NCBI GenBank assembly: GCA_963851085.1 | Contig: CAWKNX010000017.1 | Location: 46,036 to 110,035 of the forward strand | Origin: DATFVJ01 sp963851085 | Lineage (GTDB): Bacteria > Actinomycetota > Actinomycetes > Streptosporangiales > Streptosporangiaceae | Reading direction: 5' to 3' | Length of the DNA: 64,000 nucleotides | Shown: one piece after another, positions 53,631 through 62,240 of the stretch | Position numbering within the stretch: the first letter of the stretch is position 1 | How the letters are laid out: each line of letters begins with the position of its first letter | Notes under the pieces: model-generated | What the model saw: only the letters and a program-made list of their open reading frames with translations | Told to the model about the DNA's origin: nothing | Database searches by the model: none | Program-made: the position numbers and the translations under genes

Positions 53631-54398
53631 TCAATGCTGCGAGTCGGCGCGGAATGTCAAGGTCGTCCTGCCGATCGTCACCCGCGAGCCGTCGCTCAAT
53701 GATGCGCGCCTGATCGGCTGGCCGTTCACGAAAGTACCGTTCGTTGAGCCGAGGTCCACCACTACCACGTCGCCGTCCTCCACCCGCAGCTCCGCGTGGT
53801 GCCGCGACACACCAGGGTCTACCAGCCGCAGGTCGCAGTCGGTACCCCTGCCGAGCAGCGTGACGGGGGTGGCAAGCTCATAGGTCCGCTGATCACCGCC
53901 CTGTGAGGCGCCTTCAACCGACACGCCACCGCCGGACACCACCAGCCGGGGATGGCCGACAAACCCGCCGTGGGCCCTGGGCAGGTCGCTGACCGGCTGG
54001 CGGATCTCGCCGCCCTCGACGGTGGATCCGCGGATCACTCCAGAACGGATCCTGAACGTACCTGTCGTCAGCTCGGGCACTCCCTGAAACCGCATGCGGA
54101 CCGGCCCGACGAATGAGTACCCCTGCTCCTTGGCGTAATCACGTGCCAGGTTGGCAAGCTCCACGCCGAGGCTCCCCGCATACACCGCCAGCCGCTCATT
54201 GTCTGTCTCCGCGAGCTCCACGACGAAGTCGTTCGGCACCAGGGTCCGGCCCTGCGCGACAATCGCTGCCCGGTCGTCCATCTCACGCTGGACCGCACTG
54301 GCGATCTCGACAGGTTGCAGCTCCGACTTGAAGGCTCGCGCGAACGCGCCCTCGACCAAGCCTTCAAGGCGGCGCTCGAAGCGCTGCAGTACTCCCAA
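53631..54398 (-). CDS. fhaA: FHA-domain protein FhaA (DUF3662)
   Basis: 255 residues with TTG 54398 as start, preceded by GGAGGGAGG at a good distance. This gives MGVLQRFERRLEGLVEGAF, the typical beginning; the upstream ATG 54449 would add an Arg-rich leader and put the ribosome site inside the gene. DUF3662 covers 1-125 (SELQPVEIASAVQREMDD, VPNDFVVELAETDNERL). The FHA domain covers about 165-250: VTLLGRGTDCDLRLVDPGVSRHHAEL and VVVDLGSTNGTFVNGQ. Mycobacterial FhaA binds phosphorylated MviN and regulates late wall synthesis. The central linker is shorter than in mycobacteria. Confidence 0.94.
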   Translation of the reverse strand: MGVLQRFERRLEGLVEGAFARAFKSELQPVEIASAVQREMDDRAAIVAQGRTLVPNDFVVELAETDNERLAVYAGSLGVELANLARDYAKEQGYSFVGPVRMRFQGVPELTTGTFRIRSGVIRGSTVEGGEIRQPVSDLPRAHGGFVGHPRLVVSGGGVSVEGASQGGDQRTYELATPVTLLGRGTDCDLRLVDPGVSRHHAELRVEDGDVVVVDLGSTNGTFVNGQPIRRASLSDGSRVTIGRTTLTFRADSQH

Positions 54399-54483
54399 CG
54401 AAACACCTCCCTCCCCGCTACGCCTACGATCGTATCGGCGCAGTGGCATGCTGCGGCGACGTGCTAACCTAGCTCACTGCCCA

Positions 54484-54566
54484 GGGCGGGTGGCGGAATG
54501 GCAGACGCGCACGGTTCAGGTCCGTGTGTCCGCAAGGACGTGAGGGTTCAAATCCCTCCTCGCCCA
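54484..54566 (+). tRNA. tRNA-Leu(CAG)
   Basis: An 83-base gene. Acceptor GGGCGGG pairs with CTCGCCC (one G-U), discriminator A at 54566, no encoded CCA. The anticodon stem CACGG/CCGTG encloses TTCAGGT, anticodon CAG. The T-arm is GAGGG/CCCTC around TTCAAAT, and the long variable arm (TGTCCGCAAGGACG) is that of a class II leucine tRNA. It lies in the place where a tRNA-Leu follows fhaA in Streptomyces and relatives. Confidence 0.95.
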
Positions 54567-54676
54567 CGCTTGCTCGCCGGTCGCTGGCCGGCTTCGCCGG
54601 TGCCTTGGTGCTGGCCCGGGGGGCGACGGCCGCCTCCCGATCCGGCACGGCCCTACGGCTGCACACACCTTCGCCC

Positions 54677-54727
54677 ATGATCGCGGTAACTTCTCGGCGG
54701 ATACCGCGGAGAAGCTACCGCGATCAT
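54677..54727. terminator. Long inverted repeat, 19-bp arms
   Basis: ATGATCGCGGTAACTTCTC and, after 13 bases, its complement GAGAAGCTACCGCGATCAT with one mismatch. It lies 110 bases past the tRNA-Leu and 160 before the fpg-type gene. Stable enough to stop transcription, but symmetrical enough to be a mobile-element scar. The rest of 54,567-54,887 has nothing recognisable. Confidence 0.6.
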
Positions 54728-54887
54728 GAACTGCTCACCGACCTGGTCGGTCAAGGCCGAGATCGGGGAACGGGTTTGCTCGCGACCCGATCATCTGCTG
54801 GCACCACGGGATGGCAGCCCCACCCCGCGCCTGTGCAGAGGGCCTGGCCGGTGGATATGCCCCTGCCGGTCCGGCAGACTCTAAGAC

Positions 54888-55814
54888 ATGCCTGAACTGC
54901 CCGAGGTTGAAGCGCTCGCCGTCTTCCTGCGCGGACGCGCGGTCGGGCACGCCATCGCCCGGGCGGACGTCGCGGCGATCTCGGTCCTGAAGACCTACGA
55001 CCCGCCGCTCAGTGCCCTTCCCGGCCTCGTCATCAGCGCCGTGGCACGGCATGGCAAGTTCCTCGACCTTTCCTGTGGCGGTGATCCCCCCGGTGCCGTT
55101 GGTGCCGCCGGCACTGTCGGTGGCGCCGGCGATTCGGCCGCGCAGCCGCTGCACTTGATCACCCACCTTGCCCGGGCAGGCTGGCTGCGCTGGCGTGACA
55201 AACTGCCCGCCGAGCCGCCACGCCCTGGCAAGGGTCCGCTCGCGTTCCGGATGCTGCTCGACGATGGATCGGGATTCGACCTGACAGAGGCGGGAACCCA
55301 GAAGCGGCTCGCGGTCTATCTGGTCCGTGACCCCGCGGCAGTACCGGGCATCGCCGCGCTCGGCCCGGATCCGCTTGCGCCCGAATTCGACGTCGCCGCG
55401 CTCGCCGGGCTGCTGGCCGGGCGCAGAACCCAGATCAAGGGGCTCCTGCGCGATCAGAGCGTCATCGCCGGCATCGGCAACGCCTATTCCGACGAGGTGC
55501 TGCACGCCGCGAAGATGTCACCGTTCAAGCTTGCGGCGGGCTTCACGCCGGACGAGGTGGCCACCCTGCATTCCGCGATCGTGACCGCCCTGCGCGGCGC
55601 TGTGGACCGGTCGGCGGGCCTGGCGGCAGGAGATCTGAAAGCAGAAAAGAAGACCGGCCTGCGGGTGCACGGGCGCGCGGGCCAGCCCTGCCCGGTCTGC
55701 GGTGACACGATCAGGGAGGTGTCGTTCGCCGACTCCGCGCTCCAGTACTGCCCGACGTGCCAGACGGGCGGCAAGCCGCTCGCCGACCGCCGCCTTTCGC
55801 GGCTGCTCAAATGA
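54888..55814 (+). CDS. Fpg/Nei-family DNA glycosylase
   Basis: 308 residues from ATG 54888. Begins PELPEVEALAVFL, where Pro2 is the Schiff-base nucleophile and Glu3 the acid. LVISAVARHGKFLDL has the conserved Lys region; IKGLLRDQSVIAGIGNAYSDEVL is the helix-two-turn-helix. The C-terminal zinc finger is CPVCGDTIREVSFADSALQYCPTCQTGG. A 20-residue Gly/Ala insert at about 65-88 is unusual. The missing terminal K-x-R of true MutM (here LADRRLSRL) suits a Nei2-like or divergent Fpg. It removes oxidised bases and nicks DNA. No clear ribosome site; TAAGAC lies 5 bases upstream of the start. Confidence 0.92.
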   Translation: MPELPEVEALAVFLRGRAVGHAIARADVAAISVLKTYDPPLSALPGLVISAVARHGKFLDLSCGGDPPGAVGAAGTVGGAGDSAAQPLHLITHLARAGWLRWRDKLPAEPPRPGKGPLAFRMLLDDGSGFDLTEAGTQKRLAVYLVRDPAAVPGIAALGPDPLAPEFDVAALAGLLAGRRTQIKGLLRDQSVIAGIGNAYSDEVLHAAKMSPFKLAAGFTPDEVATLHSAIVTALRGAVDRSAGLAAGDLKAEKKTGLRVHGRAGQPCPVCGDTIREVSFADSALQYCPTCQTGGKPLADRRLSRLLK

Positions 55815-56020
55815 GCGGTCGCGCAATGAGAGGCCGCGCGGGGTAGGGCTGCCGGGCTCGCGGCACCCTGTCCGCGCGACCTTCAAGAGCCTGCTTGAGA
55901 ACCCCATGCTCTGCTGCGCGGCGCCCAGGCGGCGGCTGGCTGCGCCATTGGGGTCCGGGTCCCCCCGGATAGCGCTGTGTTCGGTCACTTAGTACCTCCG
56001 GCTAGGCTCCCTCGCTCCGC

Positions 56021-56080
56021 CTTGCCAGCCACCGCCTTGCCAGCCACCGCCTTGCCAGCCACCGCCTTGCCAGCCACCGG
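56021..56080. repeat. Tandem 15-bp repeat CTTGCCAGCCACCGC
   Basis: Four head-to-tail units; the first three are identical and the fourth ends in G. They lie in a gene-free 350-base gap (55,815-56,168). A minus-strand reading gives repeated Gly-Lys-Ala-Val-Ala, but no gene is supported. Confidence 0.9.
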
Positions 56081-56168
56081 CTGGCCCTGCTGGCTTTCCG
56101 GCGCTGTGCGCCGGGCCGCTCGCTGTGCCCTCGCGCGACCGAGGGCTCTCGAACAGGCTCTAACCCGG

Positions 56169-56618
56169 TTACCCCACTGCCGCCGGGCTGGCGTAAGGGC
56201 CGAAGACCGGGGCGATCCGGCTCCAGCGCGCGGTCTGGCAGCCGTCGACTCTGGAGAACGTGGCGTGTATCTGCTTGCCGTGCCAGGTGCCGTCAACGAT
56301 CGCGGTCTGCGGGCCGCCGTAGATCATCGAGCACATAACGCCGTGCTGCACCGGCGCGAACGGATCTGCGACCCGGGCGAGCGCGGCACACGCGGTGGCG
56401 GGATGCACCAGGGTGCCGCCGGCTGGATCGCAGGTGAGCGTCCAGCTTTGCGCGTTCGCGTGCGCATTTGGCCGAACGGCTATCGTCAGCGACACCGGTG
56501 GATTCGCGGGGCTCGTGGTCCCCGCGCCCGCGGCGTGCTGTGAGCCGCACCCAGCGGCGAGCGTGAGCACAGTCGCCATGGCGGCAAGCAAGGCCGCCGA
56601 TGTCATGGGGATCTTCAT
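56169..56618 (-). CDS. SSI-type subtilisin inhibitor lipoprotein
   Basis: 149 residues from ATG 56618. The signal peptide MKIPMTSAALLAAMATVLTL ends in AAGC, a lipobox, so the protein is membrane-anchored outside the cell. The mature part has SWTLTCDPAGGTLVHPATACAALA and GVMCSMIYGGPQTAIVDGTW, then IHATFSRVDGCQTARW. The Cys pairs and the YGGP and F-x-R-x-x-GC motifs are those of Streptomyces subtilisin inhibitors, although those are secreted rather than lipidated. The reactive-site loop between the last cysteines (CSMIYGG) differs from inhibitory P1 consensus, so inhibition is not certain. Confidence 0.85.
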   Translation of the reverse strand: MKIPMTSAALLAAMATVLTLAAGCGSQHAAGAGTTSPANPPVSLTIAVRPNAHANAQSWTLTCDPAGGTLVHPATACAALARVADPFAPVQHGVMCSMIYGGPQTAIVDGTWHGKQIHATFSRVDGCQTARWSRIAPVFGPYASPAAVG

Positions 56619-56752
56619 GCGGGTTGGACGCCGGCCGGCTGGCGCTGGTTCCGCCCGATTCGCGGTTGATCATCCTCCTGCGTCCATCCGTGCGCGGACA
56701 CGGGTGCGCGGCGCCAGGACCGCCCGCGCGGATTACGAGAGGATACGAGGTC

Positions 56753-58144
56753 ATGGGCCTGCTGGAGGAACTCACCAGCATCACGGGCGATGCCCACGTG
56801 CTCGCTGGCCGCGACGTTATGGCGGGCTACGTCACCGACTGGACCGGCCGGTACCGTGGCACGGCGACATGCGTGGTGAGGCCGGGTTCCGCCGCTGAGG
56901 TCGCGGAAGTGGTCCGGGTATGCGCGCGGCGCGGCGCGGCGATCGTTCCGCAGGGCGGCAATACCGGGCTGGTCGGCGGCGGCGTGCCGTGGCATCGTAC
57001 GTGCGGAGCGGTGGAAGTGGGGGAAGCGGGGGAAGCGGGGGAAGCACCGCCTGGCCCGGAGCGCCCGTCGGTCGTGCTTTCCACCCGCAGGCTGCGCGAC
57101 CTCGGCCAGGTCGATCTCGTCGCCAGCCAGGTCACAGCCGGTGCCGGGGTCACGATCGCCGACCTGGACGCGCACGCGCGCAAGGCGGGGCTGGGCTACG
57201 GAGTCGACCTCGCCTCCCGTGACTCCGCCACCGTCGGGGGCACGATTGCCACCAACGCGGGCGGCGTGCACACCGTGCGTTACGGCTTTACCCGTGCCCA
57301 GCTACTCGGCGTTGAGGCGGTACTCGCCGACGGTGCCGTCGTGTCGAGGCTGGCTGGGCTCACCTCGGACAATACCGGATATGACCTGCCGGGGCTGCTG
57401 GCAGGAAGCGAGGGCACGCTCGGCGTGATCACCGCGGCGCGGTTGCGGCTGTGGCCGGTGGAGACCACGCTCACCACCCTGCTGGCTGGGGTCGACGGCA
57501 TCGATGCCGCAGCGGCGCTCTTTGCCGATATCCGCGCCGGGGCGGACCGTGTGCAGGCGGCGGAGTACTTCGAAGCCGAGGGCGTCGAACTGGTCCGCGC
57601 GGTGACTGGCCTGCCGCTGCCGCTCGGCCGCGGATACCCCGCCTACCTGCTCGCGGAGACCGCGGGAGCGGACGCGGCCGAGCGGCTGGCGCGGCTACCT
57701 GCGCTCGCGGACGCGGCGGTCGCCACAGACCAGGGCAGCCGGGACAGGCTCTGGGCGTACCGCGAGCGGCATACCGACGCGATCAGCGCGGTGGGCATCC
57801 CGCACAAGCTGGACGTGGCCGTCCCGATTGGCGCACTCGGGGCCTTCCGAGCGGCGCTTGCGGACGTGGTCGGCGGCACGCGGACGATCGTCTTCGGGCA
57901 TATCGGCGTGGGCAATCTGCACATCAACGTCCTCGGGCCCGACACCGGCGACGACCGCGTCGACGAGGCGGTGCTGCGCCTCGCGGCCGCGCACGGCGGC
58001 AGCGTCTCCGCGGAGCACGGGATCGGCCGGGCGAAGGCACGGTGGCTGCCGCTGAGCAGGTCCGCCGAGGAGATTGCGGCGATGCGGGCGGTGAAGTCCG
58101 CGCTTGATCCCGCGGGCCTGCTCAACCCTGGCGTCCTGTTCTGA
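56753..58144 (+). CDS. FAD-linked oxidase (GlcD/D-lactate dehydrogenase type)
   Basis: 463 residues from ATG 56753. The FAD-binding PCMH domain has ATCVVRPGSAAEVAEVVRVCARRGAAIVPQGGNTGLVGGG, then SRDSATVGGTIATNAGGVHTVRYG and LLAGSEGTLGVITAARLRLWPVE. The C-terminal cap has FGHIGVGNLHINVLGP and AEHGIGRAKARWLPLS, with the metal-binding or active-site His residues of D-2-hydroxyacid dehydrogenases. It oxidises a 2-hydroxy acid to the keto acid. It is transcribed alone; an iron-sulfur partner (GlcF) is absent. Confidence 0.92.
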   Translation: MGLLEELTSITGDAHVLAGRDVMAGYVTDWTGRYRGTATCVVRPGSAAEVAEVVRVCARRGAAIVPQGGNTGLVGGGVPWHRTCGAVEVGEAGEAGEAPPGPERPSVVLSTRRLRDLGQVDLVASQVTAGAGVTIADLDAHARKAGLGYGVDLASRDSATVGGTIATNAGGVHTVRYGFTRAQLLGVEAVLADGAVVSRLAGLTSDNTGYDLPGLLAGSEGTLGVITAARLRLWPVETTLTTLLAGVDGIDAAAALFADIRAGADRVQAAEYFEAEGVELVRAVTGLPLPLGRGYPAYLLAETAGADAAERLARLPALADAAVATDQGSRDRLWAYRERHTDAISAVGIPHKLDVAVPIGALGAFRAALADVVGGTRTIVFGHIGVGNLHINVLGPDTGDDRVDEAVLRLAAAHGGSVSAEHGIGRAKARWLPLSRSAEEIAAMRAVKSALDPAGLLNPGVLF

Positions 58145-58228
58145 GCCCATGACAGGCGGCACCGCTGCGGCGCCGGGGGCGTGGCATATCCGCTAGCCGC
58201 CTGCCAGCCAGGCGTGCGCGATGGCAAC

Positions 58229-60211
58229 ATGACTGACGTGGCTGACGTGGTGGATCGCGGCGAGGTGCAGTCCCGGGTCGACGCGATCGCACGAGCCGTC
58301 ATCGAGTGCGCCGCCGATGCGATCATCGCCTCCGACACCGACGGCACGGTGCTGCTCTGGAACCCCGCGGCGGAGCGGATGTTCGGCTGGGCCGCCACTG
58401 AGGTCGCGGGGCGTGATCCGCAGATCATCCCGGAGGAGCTGAGGGCCGAGCACAACGCCGTGCTCGAGCGGGTACGAAGCGGCGGCCAGATATCATTCGC
58501 CACCCGCCGCATCCGCCGGGACGGTGGCCTGCTCGACGTGCGCATCGACACCAGCGCGCTGCGGGACGCGGGGGGCGAGGTGATCGGCTGGGTCAACGTC
58601 TACCACCGGGTCGGCCAGGACGACGCGGCCAGGCATCATGTGGCGCAGCGGGTCCGCGTGGTGCGTCGCCTCGGTGACGTGGTGGCCGACATGAACGCGC
58701 AGCGCGACCTGGAGTCGGTGCTCGACCGCATCGCGGCCAGCCTGCGCGAGCTCACCAGCGCGGACGCGGGCGGCTTCGTGCTCATCGAAGGCGGTGAGCT
58801 CCGGCTCGTCAGCATGGACGGGCTGCCCGGCAGCCTGCGCGGCCGTACGGCGCAGCTGCCGGACAGCCTGGTCGGGGAGCTGATGCGAAGCGGCAAGACG
58901 GTGCTGATGGCCACCGGGGAAACCGGCCGCTTCGACGACATGATCTGGTCCGCACTGCCCGGGCTGCACACGATCGCGATCGGGCTTTCCTACGTGAGTG
59001 GCAGGCCCTACGGTGCGCTGTACGCGCTCTACAGCAGGCGCAAGGTGGGGCATATCGAGCTCGAACTGCTCGAACTGCTCGCCGGCCACGCCGGCGTGGC
59101 GCTTACCAACGCGATGGCGTTCGAGGAGGTTGTCAGGCAGCGGGCGCACGAGCGCGCAGTGATCGACGCGAGCGCGGACGGCATCGCGGTGCTCGATTCC
59201 GGCGGGCTTGTCAGGCAGTGGAACCCGGCCGCGCACCGGCTGACCGGCGTGTCCGCGCAAGCCGTCACGGGCAAGCTGCCGCCGTTCCCGCTGCCCGCGC
59301 CGGGCTCAAAGCTGACGCACAAGCTCGTGAACGGTCGCTGGCTCGACGTGCTCTGCACGGGCCTGGCCGGAGGCGACGAGCGGGTGCTCGACTTCCGCGA
59401 CGTCACAGCGGCGAAGGAGCTCGAAGAGGCGAAGGATCTCTTCCTCGCGACCGCGAGCCACGAGCTGCGCACGCCGATCACCGTGGTACAAGGCTTCGCG
59501 AGCACGCTCGCGAGCCGCTGGGAGAAGCTGACCGACTCCGACCGGCACAGCGCCGCGGTGACCATCGCCGAGCGCGCCGGGTCACTCGGCCGTCTCGTCG
59601 AGCAGTTGCTGCTCGGCTCCCGCGCCGGCGCGGACGAGCTGACGGTTACCAATGGCGCGTTCGACCTGGGCGCGCTGCTGCGCGGGGCCGCGGTCGCGTT
59701 CCGGCCGCTTTCCGACAAGCACACGCTCGTGGCCGACATCCCCCCGGACCTGCCCGCGGCGTTCGGTGACGCGATGGCTACCGACATCATCGCCGGTCAG
59801 ATCCTCGAGAACGCGTTCAAGTACTCCCCGTCCGGCGGCACCGTCACGGTCCGCGCCGAGGCAGCCGCCGATCGGATCGATGTCACGGTAGAAGACGAGG
59901 GCATCGGCATTTCGCCGGGCGATCACGAGCGCATCTTCGAGCGGTTCGTCCAGGGCGAGGCCGGAGACCGGCGGCGTTTCGGCGGGATCGGCCTTGGCCT
60001 TTACATCGTCCGCAGGCTCGCCCGTGCGCAGGGCGCGGACGTGCAGGCTCGCTCACGGCCCGGCGGCGGCACGATCATGTGGCTCCGCCTGCGGCGGGCG
60101 GACGGGCCCGGCGATCAGGGCGCACCGCCGCCGGAAGGCGAGCTGAACCCCGATCAGCCGCCGCTGACCGGGGTGCGCTCGCGCCGTTCGCCTCCGGCCG
60201 CGTCCAGGTAG
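58229..60211 (+). CDS. PAS-GAF-PAS sensor histidine kinase
   Basis: 660 residues from ATG 58229. PAS 1 at about 15-125 (AADAIIASDTDGTVLLWNPAAERMFGW), GAF at about 145-300 (ESVLDRIAASLRELTSADAGGFVLIEGG), PAS 2 at about 310-400 (DASADGIAVLDSGGLVRQWNPAAHRLTG). HisKA has FLATASHELRTPITVVQGF with the phosphorylated His. The ATPase has N-box ILENAFKYSPSGG, G1 VEDEGIGISPGDHERIFERF and G2 RRFGGIGLGLYIV. No membrane helix is seen, so it senses a cytoplasmic signal. No response regulator is adjacent, making it an orphan kinase. Its 3' end overlaps the convergent ABC gene by 58 bases. Confidence 0.93.
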   Translation: MTDVADVVDRGEVQSRVDAIARAVIECAADAIIASDTDGTVLLWNPAAERMFGWAATEVAGRDPQIIPEELRAEHNAVLERVRSGGQISFATRRIRRDGGLLDVRIDTSALRDAGGEVIGWVNVYHRVGQDDAARHHVAQRVRVVRRLGDVVADMNAQRDLESVLDRIAASLRELTSADAGGFVLIEGGELRLVSMDGLPGSLRGRTAQLPDSLVGELMRSGKTVLMATGETGRFDDMIWSALPGLHTIAIGLSYVSGRPYGALYALYSRRKVGHIELELLELLAGHAGVALTNAMAFEEVVRQRAHERAVIDASADGIAVLDSGGLVRQWNPAAHRLTGVSAQAVTGKLPPFPLPAPGSKLTHKLVNGRWLDVLCTGLAGGDERVLDFRDVTAAKELEEAKDLFLATASHELRTPITVVQGFASTLASRWEKLTDSDRHSAAVTIAERAGSLGRLVEQLLLGSRAGADELTVTNGAFDLGALLRGAAVAFRPLSDKHTLVADIPPDLPAAFGDAMATDIIAGQILENAFKYSPSGGTVTVRAEAAADRIDVTVEDEGIGISPGDHERIFERFVQGEAGDRRRFGGIGLGLYIVRRLARAQGADVQARSRPGGGTIMWLRLRRADGPGDQGAPPPEGELNPDQPPLTGVRSRRSPPAASR

Positions 60212-60939
60212 GCGTCGATCACGCCTGGCACGTCGTCACTGTCCATCACGATCTCGCCCTTCTCGAGCCAGATCACCCGGTTGCACGTCTCCTCGACCTC
60301 GTCGAGGTTGTGCGCGACGAGGAACACCGTGCCCGCCTCCTGGCGCAGTTCTTCGATCCGCTGGTGGCTCTTGCGCCGGAACTCCGCGTCGCCCGTGGCG
60401 AGCGCCTCGTCGATGAGCAGCACGTCGTGGCTCCTGGCTGAGGCGATGGCGAACCTGAGCCGTGACCCCATGCCGCTCGAATACGCGCGCATCGGCAGGT
60501 CGATGAATTCTCCGACCCCGGAGAAATCGACCACCTCCTGGTAGCGCTCCTTGGTCTCCTGCCGTGTCATGCCCATGGCCAGGCAGCCGAGCACAACATT
60601 CCGCTCGCCGGTGAGGTCGTCCATCAGCGCGGCATTCACGCCGAGCAGCGATGCCTCGCCCGTGGTGTAGACGGCGCCGTGTTCCGAGGGCAGCAGACCG
60701 GCGATCGCCCGAAGCAGGGTGGACTTGCCCGACCCGTTCCGCCCGATGACACCGATCGCGTCGCCGCGGTAGGCCACGAACGACACACCGCGGATCGCGT
60801 GCACTTCCCTGACCGAGGGGCTGCGCTGGCGGCGCATCAGGCGCAGCAGTGCGGTGGCCGCGGTGCCCTTGTCGCCGCCCGCGCCGTAGACGCGATACAC
60901 GATGTGCAGGTCATCCACGATGACCACGGGCTCAGCCAC
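60154..60939 (-). CDS. ABC transporter ATP-binding protein for polysaccharide export (Wzt/TagH-like)
   Basis: 261 residues from ATG 60939. Walker A GRNGSGKST, signature YSSGMGSRLRFAIA, Walker B DVLLIDEALATGDAEF, switch His in VAHNLDEVE. The YSSGM signature and GVNAALMDDLTGERNVVLG block are specific to ATPases that drive O-antigen or teichoic-acid export. It starts 8 bases inside the permease gene, so the two are one unit. It lacks the C-terminal carbohydrate-binding domain of Wzt. Substrate probably a cell-surface glycopolymer. Confidence 0.92.
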   Translation of the reverse strand: MAEPVVIVDDLHIVYRVYGAGGDKGTAATALLRLMRRQRSPSVREVHAIRGVSFVAYRGDAIGVIGRNGSGKSTLLRAIAGLLPSEHGAVYTTGEASLLGVNAALMDDLTGERNVVLGCLAMGMTRQETKERYQEVVDFSGVGEFIDLPMRAYSSGMGSRLRFAIASARSHDVLLIDEALATGDAEFRRKSHQRIEELRQEAGTVFLVAHNLDEVEETCNRVIWLEKGEIVMDSDDVPGVIDAYLDAAGGERRERTPVSGG

Positions 60940-61993
60940 GGCCGTACACCGCCTCCGCCTGCCAGAAGAACAGGAAACCGATCACGACCGCCGCCACGGC
61001 CCAGCCGACGCCGAGCAGCCACAGGTCGCGCGTGGTGCCGAGGGGCGGCGGATGGCAGTACGCCGACCAGTACGGCTTGCTCGACGGGTGCTTCCCGTAC
61101 CACCAGCACTTGGCGAAGTTGTACGGCTTGGAGCCGGGGTTGCTCAGCCGCTGCGATTTGAGCAGTGCGTCCCTGACGAGGTTGATGTAGACCGCGGCCG
61201 GGTTGGCCTGCAGCAGCGCCTGCAGCTTGCGGTGACCGTCGAGCCTCGTCAGGGTGCGCAGGCTGAAGATGACGCCGGACAGGTACATCCAGGTCCGCAG
61301 CAGGAACGGCAGCAACTGGCTGAAGTCGGCCACGCCGGCACCGGTGCGCGCGATGATCATCCCCGCGCCGACGTTGAACATCGCCTGGAACGTGAGCGCG
61401 GGGATGATCAGCAGCCAGTACCAGGTAAGCGGCTCGCCGGTGGCCAGCACGATGGCGAAAAGCACGAGCATGGACAGCAGCAGTTGCTGCAGTTCCACCA
61501 CGACATAGGCGAGCGGCAGGCACGCGCGCGGGAAGCGCAGCGCCCGGATCAGCGGGAGATGGTCATTGATCACACGGGCGGCGATGAGGAACGACCGCTG
61601 GGTGAAGGTGAAGATGAAGACCCCGGTGACGAGGAATGCGAGGAAGTTCGGGACGCCGCGGCTGGTGCCGAGCAGCACGCCGAAGATCAGGAAGTAGACG
61701 CCCGCGTTGAGTAGCGGGGTCAGGACCTGCCAGAGCTGGCCAAGCCTGGCCTCGGTGTACATCGCCACGTTGCGCGCGGTGGCGAAGGTCAGGATGAAGT
61801 GCCTCCGTGCCCAGATCTGGCGGATATAGGCGCGCAGGGGAGGCCGCCGCGCGCTCGGCCGCAGACCGTGCTCCGCGGCGAGTTCGCTGAGCGGCTCGGC
61901 CGGCAGCGGGGTGATCTCGAGCGGCGTGCCGCTGGACAGCGTGCCAGGGCCGCTCAGGCCGCCTGGACCGCTTATGCGCCCGGTTCCGCTCAT
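60932..61993 (-). CDS. ABC-2 permease for polysaccharide export (Wzm/TagG-like)
   Basis: 353 residues from ATG 61993. The amphipathic head is LRAYIRQIWARRHFILTFATARNVAMYTEARLGQLWQVLTPLLNAG, typical of TagG/Wzm. Six membrane helices follow, including VPNFLAFLVTGVFIFTF and LLLSMLVLFAIVLATG. Between helices 5 and 6 lies a long insert (about 250-320) with LRTLTRLDGHRKLQALLQANPAAVYINLVRDALL, usual for this family. A 40-residue Gly/Pro/Ser-rich N-terminal leader precedes the domain. The pair faces away from the divergent MarR gene and could be controlled by it. Confidence 0.9.
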   Translation of the reverse strand: MSGTGRISGPGGLSGPGTLSSGTPLEITPLPAEPLSELAAEHGLRPSARRPPLRAYIRQIWARRHFILTFATARNVAMYTEARLGQLWQVLTPLLNAGVYFLIFGVLLGTSRGVPNFLAFLVTGVFIFTFTQRSFLIAARVINDHLPLIRALRFPRACLPLAYVVVELQQLLLSMLVLFAIVLATGEPLTWYWLLIIPALTFQAMFNVGAGMIIARTGAGVADFSQLLPFLLRTWMYLSGVIFSLRTLTRLDGHRKLQALLQANPAAVYINLVRDALLKSQRLSNPGSKPYNFAKCWWYGKHPSSKPYWSAYCHPPPLGTTRDLWLLGVGWAVAAVVIGFLFFWQAEAVYGRG

Positions 61994-62090
61994 GTGGCCG
62001 AGCCTATTTCGCGCCGTAGGGTCGACGGGACACAACCTCGTCGCTCGCGGTGCGGATTCATCACTGGATACCTCATCGCCTGACGATTAG

Positions 62091-62149
62091 AGTTGTAGGG
62101 AGCAACTGTCGAGCCCAACGCTATACCATGAGAGTTGCAGCATACAACT
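62091..62149. promoter_or_regulatory. Two matching MarR-type operators
   Basis: AGTTG-TAGGGAG-CAACT (62091-62107) and AGTTG-CAGCATA-CAACT (62133-62149) are 5-7-5 inverted repeats with extended similarity outside (AGAGTTG and CAACTGT in both). Their centres are 42 bases apart, four helical turns, so two dimers would bind on the same DNA face. They lie between the divergent ABC-export genes and marR, where autoregulation and control of export are both possible. Confidence 0.75.
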
Positions 62150-62174
62150 GTTCCCGGTCTGAGGCGTCGCATGC

Positions 62175-62220
62175 CAGTTCGGAAGCAGAGTTCGTAACGC
62201 AGTTCGGAAGCAGAGTTCGT
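62175..62220. repeat. 25-bp direct repeat before marR
   Basis: CAGTTCGGAAGCAGAGTTCG begins at 62175 and again at 62200, followed by a partial third copy (TTAGCAGAGTGG). The last copy leads into GGGGAAGGGC near the gene start, so the repeats sit in the leader of marR. Confidence 0.85.
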
Positions 62221-62240
62221 TAGCAGAGTGGGGAAGGGCA

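Noticed and set aside
58181..58228. Earlier start for the histidine kinase
   Set aside because: The added 16 residues have no similarity to a PAS leader, and ATG 58229 suits the domain start better.
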